This document shows, piece after piece, positions 7,637-16,006 of a DNA stretch of 64,000 nucleotides. The first letter of the stretch is position 1, and each line of letters opens with the position of its first letter. Origin of the DNA: Fischerella sp. JS2 (GTDB taxonomy: Bacteria; Cyanobacteriota; Cyanobacteriia; Cyanobacteriales; Nostocaceae); contig NZ_CP135918.1 of the NCBI RefSeq assembly GCF_032393985.1, forward strand, positions 1,736,001 through 1,800,000. The letters are read 5' to 3'. A program made the position numbers and the translations under genes. A model generated the notes under the pieces. It was not told the DNA's origin. It saw only the letters and a list, made by a program, of their open reading frames with translations, and made no database searches.

Positions 7637-10147
7637 TCAATCCACATATGCCACAGTCACACCAGTGCCACCGTCAGATTGTTCTGCTGCTTCATAGCGA
7701 CTGACTCTGGGGTGTTGTTGCAAAAAGGCATGAACACCTTGCCGCAGTTTACCAGTGCCATGTCCGTGAATAATCCAGATTGGCCCTGTTGCTTCGGAAA
7801 TTGCTTTATCTAGAACAAGTTCGGCATCTGCAACCCTACGTCCACGTATATCTATCGTATTTTTGGATGTGCGAATTGCTGGGGCTGGTTGGGTTGGTGT
7901 AACTGGTGTTGCTGCTGGGGATAGTTTTGCTTTCGCTACTGGTTCAGCTTTTTTCCCATCTAGAGATTCCACATCTTCCAGTTTGACTGTCATTTTCATA
8001 ATCCCAAACCGGACAGTCAATTCACCATCATCATCGGGTGCAGTCAAAACTTCTGCTGTTTGCCCTAATTTGGGAATCCGGATGCGATCGCCTTCTTTGG
8101 GAATGTATCCTTGTTTCGGTTTTGGTGGTGGTTGGGGTATAAATTTCTCGGCGATTTGATGCAAAGCATTTGTAGCTTGTTGGGCATCTTGGGCAGTGGG
8201 TGTACCTTGCTGCAAACGGCGAATTACTTGAGCAATTTCGCTTCTGGCTTGGGCGATCGCTTGCTGTACCGCTACTTCTTGGGAAGCACGCAAAGTTTGT
8301 TCTCTTTCCTGTAAATTTGCGGCTTTTGCGGAGACTTCTTTGTATAAACGTTCAGCTTGCTGCAATAAATCTTGTGCTTGTGCTGCTTTGGTTTCTTGGC
8401 GGCGGCGTTGCGCTTCTAACCCAGCAATTACCTGGTTAACTTCGTCTGTTGATCCTCCCAGATTAGTTTTCGCCTGTTCGATAACTTCTGCTTTTAACCC
8501 CAAGCGTTGGGCAATTGCCAAAGCGTTAGAACGTCCAGGAATCCCCCATAGTAGACGGTAAGTAGGTGAAAGTGTGGCTTCATCAAATTCTACCGAAGCG
8601 TTTTCAAATCGTTCATCTTGGTATTTCAACGCTTTGAGTTCACCAAAGTGAGTAGTTGCCATAGTTAGCTGGGTATGATCTGCCAGATAGCGTAATAAAG
8701 CGATCGCTAAGGCGCTACCTTCAGCAGGATCTGTACCTGCGCCGACTTCATCAAGGAGTACCAGGGCAGAATTTAGGTGAGGGGATGGGGTGGTGGGGTG
8801 GTGGGGTGGTGGGGTGCAATCTTTCTCCCCATTGCCCCTAATCCCCACTCCCTTGGGGGAGTGGGGGCCCCGAGTTCCCAATCTCCCCATTTCCCCATCA
8901 AGTTGTTCGCCTATCGCCTCCAAAATTCGACTAATGCGGCGAATATGCCCAGAAAATGTAGACAAATTTTGCTGTAGTGATTGTTCGTCGCCTATATCTG
9001 CCAATACCTGGTCAAACCAAGGCAATTCTACTGGTTCACGGGCAGGAACAAATAAACCGACTTTTGCCATTAAAGCCGCTAAACCTAAGGTTTTTAAAGT
9101 TACTGTTTTACCACCTGTGTTTGGTCCAGTAATAGTTACTACTTTAATCTCTGGTTGAACCAGTAAATCTACAGGAACTACTGCTTGTCCTTGTTCGTGT
9201 TGTTGCTGCCACACTAACAACGGATGCCGTAATTGCCGCAGGGTAATGTACTCATTGGCTTGGCGATTGATAAAACGGGGTGGGTTGGCTTTTAGCCAGA
9301 AACTATAGCGTGCTTTGGCAGTTGCTAAATCTAAAGTAGTCGTAATGGCAAGTAATTTTTCCAAATCAGATTTTACTTGTGCGACTTGTTCAGTTAAAGC
9401 GCGACGAATAGCCTCTTCTTCTGCCTGTTCTCTTCTAACTAACTGCCGCAGCTGATTACCCAAGGGAACAATGGAATTTGGTTCTATGTATAGTGTGGCG
9501 CCACTAGCAGAAGTATCATGAACTATACCAGGAATCGCATCTTTTTGTGGTGCTTTCACAGGAATTACATAGCGATCGCCTCGTTGGGTAATAATTTGTT
9601 CCTGAACAGCATTAGATTTTACTTGTATAATATTATGTAATTTTTGTGTGATTTGATTACGTAGTTTACGCAGTTCTGTACGAATATCAACAAGTTTTTG
9701 GCTAGCGCGATCGCTTACTTGTCCTCGTTCATCAATACAACGATGAATTTCCTGTTCTAGTTCTGGATAAGTTCTTAAATCAGCAATTAATTCTGTGAGA
9801 ATGGGCAAATCTGGCTGATTATCGATCATCCGGCGTAAATTTCTGCTTCCCGCAAGAGTGGTAGCAATAGCTAACAGTTCCTCACCTGCTAGAACTCCTT
9901 GTAGTTCTGCCCTTTCTAGAGAATCACCAATATCTTGAATTCCTTCAAACGAAAGTCCTGTAGTGAGACGACTTTCGAGTTCATACACTTCTTTGGTTTG
10001 CGTCAATAAATACTCACTCTCAGCTTGAGAGCTAGGTGGCGTCAAATCACACGCTGCGATCGCCCCAAGTTTAGTAGCCGCAAAGGTCGATAAATGCTGG
10101 CAGAGGCGATGCCATTCGAGTAGTTCTAGAGTTTCAGATTGAATCAA
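7637..10147 (-). CDS. mutS2: Endonuclease MutS2
   Basis: An 836-residue MutS2. After the helical core, the ATPase has Walker A GPNTGGKTVT (341-350), an IGDEQSLQQNLSTFSGH segment, Walker B LVLLDEVGAGTDP and an MATTHFGELK switch region. A coiled-coil follows (LEAQRRRQETKAAQAQDL). The C-terminal Smr nuclease domain (about 763-836) has IDIRGRR and HGHGTGKLR. Known: MutS2 suppresses homologous recombination and, in Bacillus, rescues collided ribosomes. Residues 417-458, just before Walker B, are a Pro/Gly/His-rich insert encoded by an intergenic-type repeat (8774-8899). The frame is intact and the motifs are complete, so it may still be active. Confidence 0.95.
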   Translation of the reverse strand: MIQSETLELLEWHRLCQHLSTFAATKLGAIAACDLTPPSSQAESEYLLTQTKEVYELESRLTTGLSFEGIQDIGDSLERAELQGVLAGEELLAIATTLAGSRNLRRMIDNQPDLPILTELIADLRTYPELEQEIHRCIDERGQVSDRASQKLVDIRTELRKLRNQITQKLHNIIQVKSNAVQEQIITQRGDRYVIPVKAPQKDAIPGIVHDTSASGATLYIEPNSIVPLGNQLRQLVRREQAEEEAIRRALTEQVAQVKSDLEKLLAITTTLDLATAKARYSFWLKANPPRFINRQANEYITLRQLRHPLLVWQQQHEQGQAVVPVDLLVQPEIKVVTITGPNTGGKTVTLKTLGLAALMAKVGLFVPAREPVELPWFDQVLADIGDEQSLQQNLSTFSGHIRRISRILEAIGEQLDGEMGRLGTRGPHSPKGVGIRGNGEKDCTPPPHHPTTPSPHLNSALVLLDEVGAGTDPAEGSALAIALLRYLADHTQLTMATTHFGELKALKYQDERFENASVEFDEATLSPTYRLLWGIPGRSNALAIAQRLGLKAEVIEQAKTNLGGSTDEVNQVIAGLEAQRRRQETKAAQAQDLLQQAERLYKEVSAKAANLQEREQTLRASQEVAVQQAIAQARSEIAQVIRRLQQGTPTAQDAQQATNALHQIAEKFIPQPPPKPKQGYIPKEGDRIRIPKLGQTAEVLTAPDDDGELTVRFGIMKMTVKLEDVESLDGKKAEPVAKAKLSPAATPVTPTQPAPAIRTSKNTIDIRGRRVADAELVLDKAISEATGPIWIIHGHGTGKLRQGVHAFLQQHPRVSRYEAAEQSDGGTGVTVAYVD
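8774..8899. repeat. GC-rich intergenic-type repeat inserted in frame in mutS2
   Basis: 126 nt containing GGTGGTGGGGTGGTGGGG tandem units (about 8788-8815) and a palindrome CTCCCTTGGGGGAGTGGGG (about 8848-8867). The same building blocks (GGGGATTAGGGGCAATGGGG, ACTCGGGGCCCCCACTCCCC) occur between genes at about 32385-32560 and 45590-45650. The length is divisible by three and no stop is introduced. Confidence 0.85.
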
Positions 10148-10915
10148 GGCTTTAATATGTACTGTTTTAATAATTGATTAATATCTGTCTTAAAATAGGG
10201 AACTCTTAACAGAGATTCTCCTGCGAAGACTCTGTGCAAAGGGGGATTAACCTAGCAGCAAACCCATGTTCCATCGGTATTAATCGCCTTGCAAGGTGTA
10301 CCTTACGGAAGCCTATGAGCGCGTCTATGTTGAATTTTCATCTTATCGTTGTGGGCAATTGCCAGTGAGGTTCTAGCCTGAAAATAGGGAACTGTTAACT
10401 CTTAACAGCGAATAGGGAGAAGCGGAATTTTCATGTTTAGTTGTGTACCAAAGTTCATGAGCGACTGATCTTAATCTGAAATTTATCGTAGCAATACAAA
10501 ACCCTCCACGGCTCACTCTGACAGGGTGAAATTCCCGTATAGATCAAGATATAGGGAAAAGGGAACAGGAAACTCTTAACAGGGAATCCTCATACTTAAA
10601 AGCAGGGGTGTTTGGAATTGATACAAGGATGCTAAGAATTAGCATAACTTGAGTAAATTTAAAGATGCCAAAACAATCAGACAAGGCTAAAAATAATTAA
10701 GTAATAATCGACACCTCAATCATCAACAAATTAGAACCTGGCTAATACCAACCTCAAGTAAATAAAGATGCAAAACTGATTCATTCAGCCTTGTTGTTTA
10801 TCTTGATTCTTATTGGCTTTTTCTGTAACTTGGGTAGTGTGTTTTCAAAAAAAACGCTGCAAATATCTCCACAATTTGATACCCTAGCTTAAACAGATTT
10901 GGGAACATTAACAGC
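10148..10915. repeat. Spacer between mutS2 and guaB3 with a three-fold repeat
   Basis: 768 bases of divergent spacer. A motif of the form GGGAAC...CTCTTAACAG.GA occurs at about 10197-10216, 10387-10415 and 10562-10589. A CGGAAGCCTATGAGCGCGTC motif at about 10305-10325 recurs at about 44335-44355. No open frame is convincing. Both gene promoters must lie here, the guaB3 one probably in the AT-rich final 150 bases. Confidence 0.55.
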
Positions 10916-12079
10916 GTGGAAACTCAAATTGGGCGGGGAAAAACAGCTCGTAGGGCTTACGGCATAGATGAAATAGCTTTAGCACCTGGCAACAGGACGC
11001 TAGATCCGAGTTTGGCAGACACAAAATGGCGTATTGGTAATATTGAGCGAGAAATCCCCATTATTGCCAGCGCGATGGATGGTGTAGTAGATGTTCGGAT
11101 GGCTGTGCTTCTATCAAACTTAGGAGCATTGGGTGTATTGAATTTAGAAGGAATTCAAACTCGTTATGCTGATCCAGAGCCAATTTTAGACAAAATAGCC
11201 TCGGTGGGCAAAGAAGAATTTGTCCCCTTGATGCAAGAACTTTATGCCGAATCTATTAAACCAGAATTAATTGAACAAAGAATTAAAGAAATTAAACAAC
11301 AAGGTGGTATTGCCGCAGTCAGTGCAACTCCCGCAGGAGCAAGTAAATATGGTGCAGTAGTTGCAAAAGCAGGGGCAGATTTATTTTTTGTGCAAGCAAC
11401 AGTTGTTTCTACAGCACACCTGTCGCCAGAATCTATAGTTCCCCTTGATTTGGCTCAATTTTGTCAAGAAATGCCTATACCTGTAGTTTTGGGTAATTGC
11501 GTCACTTATGAAGTTACCCTAGACTTGATGAAAGCAGGAGCTGCTGCGGTTCTTGTTGGTATTGGCCCTGGTGCTGCTTGTACTTCCCGTGGTGTGTTGG
11601 GAGTAGGTGTCCCACAGGCAACAGCGATCGCAGATTGTGCAGCTGCCCGTGATGAGTATTATCAACAAACAGGTAAATACATTCCAGTAATTGCTGATGG
11701 TGGTTTAATTACTGGTGGTGACATCTGTAAGTGTATTGCTTGTGGTGCAGATGGAGTCATGATTGGTTCTCCTTTTGCCAAGGCTAGCGAAGCACCAGGA
11801 CGTGGTTATCACTGGGGTATGGCAACTCCTAGTCCTGTATTACCCCGGGGGACGCGCATTCGCGTAGGTACGACTGGTACTTTAGAACAAATTCTCGTTG
11901 GCCCTGCACAGTTAGATGATGGTACTCATAATCTCTTAGGAGCCTTAAAAACTAGTATGGGTACACTAGGAGCAAAAAACCTCAAAGAAATGCAGCAAGT
12001 CGAAGTTGTGATTGCTCCTTCCCTATTAACTGAAGGTAAAGTATACCAAAAAGCTCAACAATTAGGTATGGGCAAGTAA
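10916..12079 (+). CDS. guaB3: GuaB3 family IMP dehydrogenase
   Basis: A 387-residue TIM-barrel protein with a GTG start (10916); the family begins with (M)[21 protein letters not shown], supporting this start. The barrel carries the IMPDH active-site loop [11 protein letters not shown] with Cys222 as the catalytic residue, followed by IADGGL and a phosphate-binding [12 protein letters not shown]. The CBS pair of classical GuaB is absent, as expected for GuaB3. It converts IMP to XMP with NAD, the first step to GMP. It is followed by Yfr1 and trxA, the conserved cyanobacterial order. Confidence 0.92.
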   Translation: METQIGRGKTARRAYGIDEIALAPGNRTLDPSLADTKWRIGNIEREIPIIASAMDGVVDVRMAVLLSNLGALGVLNLEGIQTRYADPEPILDKIASVGKEEFVPLMQELYAESIKPELIEQRIKEIKQQGGIAAVSATPAGASKYGAVVAKAGADLFFVQATVVSTAHLSPESIVPLDLAQFCQEMPIPVVLGNCVTYEVTLDLMKAGAAAVLVGIGPGAACTSRGVLGVGVPQATAIADCAAARDEYYQQTGKYIPVIADGGLITGGDICKCIACGADGVMIGSPFAKASEAPGRGYHWGMATPSPVLPRGTRIRVGTTGTLEQILVGPAQLDDGTHNLLGALKTSMGTLGAKNLKEMQQVEVVIAPSLLTEGKVYQKAQQLGMGK

Positions 12080-12255
12080 GACATGTTTAGTTGATAGTTG
12101 TTAGTAGGGGGAGTGTGAGGGGTGTGAGGGGTGAATAACAACTAAACACTATCCACCAACTACTAACCACTAACCACTAACTACCAACAACCAACAACTA
12201 CAAAAAAATTTTTCCAGACTCTAAAACATTTACTGGAAAAATCACATATGTCGCC
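12080..12255. repeat. Heptamer-type repeats downstream of guaB3
   Basis: GGGGTGTGAGG units (about 12110-12130) precede a run of ACTAACC/ACCAACA tandem units (about 12133-12200), one of about ten such tracks in the window. Their only visible role is as spacer. Confidence 0.7.
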
Positions 12256-12261
12256 TACAAT
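12256..12261 (+). promoter_or_regulatory. -10 element of the yfr1 promoter
   Basis: TACAAT at 12256-12261, seven bases before the first base of the Yfr1 5' stem, at the spacing expected for a housekeeping sigma promoter. No good -35 hexamer is seen at 16-18 bp. Confidence 0.6.
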
Positions 12262-12268
12262 AGGAATA

Positions 12269-12335
12269 GCGGAGACGCATGTTTCCGTTCACTCCTCACA
12301 CCACACTCCGCCCGAACTACTGTTCGGGCGGTTCC
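12269..12335 (+). ncRNA. yfr1: Small regulatory RNA Yfr1
   Basis: Matches the Yfr1 architecture. There is a 5' stem-loop GCGGAGAC / GTTTCCGT (12269-12276 and 12281-12288, two G-U pairs, loop GCAT). The invariant unpaired element ACTCCTCACAC follows at 12291-12301. A 3' stem-loop of ten perfect pairs, CCGCCCGAAC / GTTCGGGCGG (12308-12317 and 12322-12331), comes next, then a short U-containing tail. Known: Yfr1 is present across cyanobacteria, usually between guaB and trxA as here, and its loop pairs with target mRNAs such as porin-like outer membrane protein genes. The tail (TTCCTTATG) has fewer Ts than usual, so the exact 3' end is uncertain. Confidence 0.93.
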
Positions 12336-12532
12336 TTATGTAAAAGGACAAGTTAATGCCACACAGAGTAGGGACTATTGAGGCTACCCTAAAGGTTCAA
12401 ATCTAAAGAATCCCATCGGCTTCAAACTGTGGGCATGTCAAACACAAATGTATATGTCTGACTCCAAGCAGTGCTTTTTGCTATGGTAGAATTTCAGCAC
12501 GATCAAAAATATATAGGCAAAGGTTTGTAGCC
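12336..12532. promoter_or_regulatory. trxA leader and promoter region
   Basis: A TAGAAT at 12487-12492 is a possible -10 for trxA, without a clear -35. AAAGG at 12519-12523 is the ribosome site, nine bases before the ATG. Otherwise no gene. Confidence 0.4.
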
Positions 12533-12856
12533 ATGTCAGCAGCCGCACAAGTTACCGACTCTACTTTTAAGCAGGAAGTATTAGACAGCGAAGTTCCTGT
12601 TTTGGTTGACTTTTGGGCACCCTGGTGCGGTCCTTGCCGGATGGTAGCCCCAGTTGTAGATGAAATAGCAGCTCAGTATGAAGGTCAACTCAAGGTAGTT
12701 AAAGTTAACACCGATGAGAATCCTAATGTTGCTAGCCAGTATGGAATCCGCAGCATTCCTACATTGATGATTTTTAAGGGTGGGCAAAAAGTTGATATGG
12801 TAGTAGGAGCTGTGCCGAAATCAACATTAGCTAATACTCTGGAAAAATATCTTTAA
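12533..12856 (+). CDS. trxA: Thioredoxin (m-type)
   Basis: A 107-residue thioredoxin, full family length, with the active site WCGPC at residues 31-35, the cis-proline region [10 protein letters not shown] and the buried Asp in LVDFWAPW. It reduces disulfides in the cytoplasm using ferredoxin- or NADPH-thioredoxin reductase and drives light-dependent enzyme activation. The ATG at 12533 follows AAAGG. It is monocistronic: Yfr1 lies upstream and a terminator starts 22 nt after its stop. Confidence 0.97.
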   Translation: MSAAAQVTDSTFKQEVLDSEVPVLVDFWAPWCGPCRMVAPVVDEIAAQYEGQLKVVKVNTDENPNVASQYGIRSIPTLMIFKGGQKVDMVVGAVPKSTLANTLEKYL

Positions 12857-12878
12857 AGTTTAAGCTACTGCAAATACT

Positions 12879-12906
12879 TTTGGAGTGTTTTTCACTCCAA
12901 ATTTTT
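12879..12906 (+). terminator. Rho-independent terminator of trxA
   Basis: Perfect 9-bp stem TTTGGAGTG (12879-12887) / CACTCCAAA (12893-12901) with a T5 loop, followed by TTTTT (12902-12906). Confidence 0.88.
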
Positions 12907-13468
12907 CCGGTATTTGCTAGCTAAAAAAAGGATACTACAACTAGTCTCCTAACTCTAATATTTTTCCAAATATCGTAGTTTGCGCTGTGTTTTACTGCCG
13001 AACACACAATAGCAATAAAGTCTACTCTAAAAAAGTCATCTGTGATTCATTTTTCACTCTTTGTTTGCCAACTCTTAGTGGAAAAACTCATGCAAAAGGT
13101 AAAAATACAAGGCTGTAAAGCTTTTGTCATCAGCTTTTAGCGTATTTTTCCTGTTGTAGCCATTTTTGGCAAACTGCACTAGATTGTGTTGTTTCAAAGT
13201 AACTTTTAGTTGGCAAAAAAAGTAGTAGCGCCTTGGTTTTTACAACTGGAGGTGCTTTTTTGTTTGGGACAATTCATCATTTCAGTTATCAGTTATCAGT
13301 TATTGTTCACTGATTTACTTGCGGGCGAGTGATTGTTTTGTCTGACAATATTTATCGAACTCAAGATAAATTGGCAATGGCTGATAGTTGAAAATCTGTA
13401 GAGGTTGATAAATTACACATTGAAATCAAATTCAGGTAAAATATAGTGCCGCTTTGGCTACAGTTCTC
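12907..13468. other. Spacer between trxA and the LOG-like gene; possible small RNA
   Basis: No open frame. An inverted pair TTTGCCAACT (13064-13073) / AGTTGGCAAA (13208-13217) brackets about 145 bases and is followed by a terminator-like hairpin at 13227-13261. From 13270 to 13320 a TTATCAG repeat block is present. The hairpin has no coding gene upstream once trxA has terminated. Confidence 0.4.
13227..13261 (+). terminator. Possible terminator without an upstream gene
   Basis: AGCGCC (13227-13232) pairs with GGTGCT (13251-13256) with one G-U pair, followed by T6. The loop is 18 nt, so the fold is modest. It could end an unannotated RNA beginning after 12906. Confidence 0.4.
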
Positions 13469-14542
13469 ATGACCTCATCTGCGTCGTCGTTTGACACATT
13501 AGAGTCTCTCCAAACCGATATCACCGAATTACTTGAGCGTTTACCAACGTTGAAGCATCGACAATATATCCAGCAGGCGCTAGCTACCATAGTGCGTCTA
13601 GCTGAGAGTGAGGTCGATCGCTTGGATTGGAAAATTATGTCGGCTGCTTTAATAGACATGGAGCGTGGTTTCCAGCTGTTTCATGATTACCGACATGTCC
13701 GAAAAGTAACCATATTTGGCTCAGCTCGCCTATCACCAGAAAGCCCAGAATATCACATGGCTGTTGACTTCGCTCGCTTTGTCACTCAATTGGGATTCAT
13801 GGTCATGACTGGTGGCGGTGGTGGAATTATGCAAGCTGGTCACGAAGGTGCTGGACGAGAAAATTCTTTTGGTCTCAATATTCAATTACCCTTTGAACAG
13901 CAAGCAAACCCAATTATTGAGGGTGATCCGAAGCTGATTCATTTTAAATATTTCTTTACTCGCAAGTTATTTCTTTTAAAAGAAAGTGATGCTGTTGCTT
14001 TATTCCCTGGTGGTTTTGGCACTCAAGATGAAGCTTTTGAGTGTATGACTTTAAGCCAAACAGGTAAATTTGGCCCAGTACCCGTAGTCTTAATTGATCG
14101 TCCTGGTGGAGATTACTGGCGCTCTTGGAGCGAATATATTGATAAACAATTAGTGAAAAATGGTCTAGTAAGTCCTGAAGACCCGAATTTGTACACAGTG
14201 ACAGATGATTTGGTAGTGGCTTGTAATGCTATTACCCGTTTTTACCAGGTTTATCATTCTAGTCGTTACGTAGGCGATCGCTTAGTAATTCGCCTGAGAA
14301 CAGATATATCAGATGCGGAAGTAGAGGAATTAAACGCTAATTTTAGTGACATTTTAGTCACAGGACGGATTGAAAAAAGTCAAGCTTTACCTCAAGAAAG
14401 GCAAGATGAAACTTTAGAACTACCGCGCTTAGTTCTTTACTTCAATCAACGAGATTTGGGGCGTCTGTATCAAATGATTGCAGTCATCAACAGTATGGGT
14501 GCGCCTTCACCAGAAGATAGAGCGCACCCGGAATTGAAGTGA
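13469..14542 (+). CDS. LOG-family (TIGR00730-like) Rossmann-fold protein, long form
   Basis: A 357-residue protein; the ATG at 13469 (MTSSASSFDTLESL) is chosen over a TTG five codons upstream. The central domain holds VTIFGSARL, TGGGGGIMQAGHEGAG and PGGFGTQDEAFE, the nucleotide-5'-monophosphate-binding and catalytic signatures of the LOG family. Canonical LOG enzymes release active cytokinin from its riboside monophosphate and are about 190 residues. This one has an N-terminal helical extension of about 80 residues and a 90-residue C-terminal domain, so its substrate may be another nucleotide. Old annotations as lysine decarboxylase are not supported by the motifs. Confidence 0.85.
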   Translation: MTSSASSFDTLESLQTDITELLERLPTLKHRQYIQQALATIVRLAESEVDRLDWKIMSAALIDMERGFQLFHDYRHVRKVTIFGSARLSPESPEYHMAVDFARFVTQLGFMVMTGGGGGIMQAGHEGAGRENSFGLNIQLPFEQQANPIIEGDPKLIHFKYFFTRKLFLLKESDAVALFPGGFGTQDEAFECMTLSQTGKFGPVPVVLIDRPGGDYWRSWSEYIDKQLVKNGLVSPEDPNLYTVTDDLVVACNAITRFYQVYHSSRYVGDRLVIRLRTDISDAEVEELNANFSDILVTGRIEKSQALPQERQDETLELPRLVLYFNQRDLGRLYQMIAVINSMGAPSPEDRAHPELK

Positions 14543-14611
14543 TACCGTTTCACTATAAGTCTGATACATCTGATGAAGGATAAGGGAGGTGGGGAGATGG
14601 GGAGGTGGAGA

Positions 14612-15287
14612 GTGTGATTCGTCATAATAAACGAAGTAGAATTTTCTGGGATTGTCTCTGAGTCAGTAGTTATTTCCCAATAAGTTACGGCTCTTCTTTT
14701 ACCATAAACTATTTCTCGAATGTATCTGGATTCTAATTTTTGGTTAGCAAATGTTCTTTCACTCTTTAACCACTTATTAGCCCTAACGCTTTGATTAGCG
14801 CTCAGCCAGGCTCCGTGATTACAACGAAATTGCTACTACATAAGCGAGCTGGTATTCATTCATTTCTAAATGAATGGGCTACTTTCACCATACAAACTAC
14901 CCATGAGTACCAATTGAATATTAAAGTCTGATTCAACTAACTCTGTAATAATTTCTGCCGCTAACTCTATTTTGGTTTTATATTTATCTCCTTCTTTTAG
15001 CGTTCCCTTCAATTTAAATACTTTTACACTTAAGGGAAATGTTACATTGTCATAAACTCCATAAGCATTGACTGACACTATTCCATTTTCTATTTTTCCT
15101 ATATTCCCTAGATAGTGTCTGGCTACATAATCTGTCTTTTTACCTTTTTTCTATCTCCGGTTTCATTTATTACTACGGTAATCGCCTGACTATTTAATGC
15201 TCTTTTTATTTTCTTTAAACTTCAGATCTTCAACTCATTTATTGACCAGTCTGAATTGGCTATAAAATGATGTAATGAGGCTCGTTG
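14612..15287 (-). pseudogene. Decayed IS701-family-like DDE transposase
   Basis: Several frames on the minus strand translate in order into pieces of an IS4/IS701-type transposase: QRASLHHFIANSDWSINE (about 15287 down), INETGDRKK-like, DYVARHYLGNIGKIENGIVS then VNAYGVYDNVTFPLSVKVFK (to 14866), LVLMGSLYGES, and finally RYIREIVYGKRRAVTYWEIT down to about 14612. At least three frame changes and stops separate them, and no terminal inverted repeats are evident. The N-terminal third is missing, so the element is long dead. Confidence 0.8.
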
Positions 15288-15331
15288 AGTTTATAATTAC
15301 TACTTTTGATATTTTTATGGGGGATAATATC

Positions 15332-15886
15332 ATGTTAATTTCAAGTGATTTTAGCGGTTTATTTAATGAGCGATTTTTCAGTAATTTTTTGCCTATTCCT
15401 GCTGCAAATCAAATACCAATAGGATTTCTCACACCAGATTTTCAACTACCAGATATAACTAATAACACCTTAATCAAATTATCAGATTACAGAAAGAAAC
15501 AACCAGTATTACTTGCTTTTACACGAATTTTTACAGAGAAACAATATTGTCCCCTTTGCTATCCACACATCAAATCCTTAAACGAGAACTATGAACAATT
15601 TCAAAATCGGGGCGTAGAAGTTTTGATGATTACTAGTACTGATGAACGACAAAGTCAAATAGTTGTAAGAGATTTAGGCTTAAAGATGCCGTTACTAAGT
15701 GACCCCACCTGCCGAGTATTTCGCACCTATAATGTCGGGCAAGCTTTGGGAGCGCCTTTACCGGCACAATTCGTTTTAGATCAAGAAGGTAGACTACGTT
15801 ATAAGCACTTGTTTTCTTTCTTAGACCACAATGCTAGTGTAGAAAAATTGCTAGAGCAATTTGACAAAAGAAAAGATGAAGGATGA
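15332..15886 (+). CDS. Peroxiredoxin-like (AhpC/TSA, redoxin fold) protein
   Basis: The ATG at 15332 has GGGGGA (15318-15323) eight bases upstream and is preferred to the in-frame ATGs at 15317 and at 15275, the last lying inside the transposase remnant. The 184-residue product has the redoxin core: FLTPDFQLPDI, LIKLSDYRKKQPVLLAF, a CPLC dithiol where thioredoxin-type proteins have CxxC, VEVLMITSTDE, and FVLDQEGRLRYKH. It probably reduces peroxides or a disulfide partner; the first 30 residues do not look like a clear signal peptide. The last codons (RKDEG) come from a dispersed repeat that begins inside the gene end. Confidence 0.8.
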   Translation: MLISSDFSGLFNERFFSNFLPIPAANQIPIGFLTPDFQLPDITNNTLIKLSDYRKKQPVLLAFTRIFTEKQYCPLCYPHIKSLNENYEQFQNRGVEVLMITSTDERQSQIVVRDLGLKMPLLSDPTCRVFRTYNVGQALGAPLPAQFVLDQEGRLRYKHLFSFLDHNASVEKLLEQFDKRKDEG

Positions 15887-15988
15887 AGTAAGAATTAGTA
15901 GAAGCCTCGCCCTTCGTGGGCGAAAAAAATCAAATTTTTCCTGATTTATGCCTATTTCCTTTATGAGTGGGTTAATTTCATACTTCAG
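15875..15988 (+). repeat. Dispersed repeat of about 115 bp, copy A
   Basis: Begins GATGAAGGATGAAGTAAGAA, contains TCGTGGGCGAAAAAAATCAA, TTTTTCCTGATTTATGCC and ends TTAATTTCATACTTCAG. A second copy with the same order of blocks lies at 38700-38815. It overlaps the 3' end of the peroxiredoxin-like gene. Confidence 0.75.
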
Positions 15989-16006
15989 ATAAAAAAAATT
16001 TTTTCT

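Noticed and set aside
8790-9158. 122-codon plus-strand frame opposite mutS2
   Set aside because: Covers the MutS2 Walker A region in antisense and begins in the inserted repeat; no ribosome site or family.
12133-12200. Regularly spaced repeats considered as a CRISPR array
   Set aside because: Heptamer-type tandem units without 30-40 nt unique spacers and with no cas gene; the same holds for tracks at 18404, 25035, 40869 and 45720.
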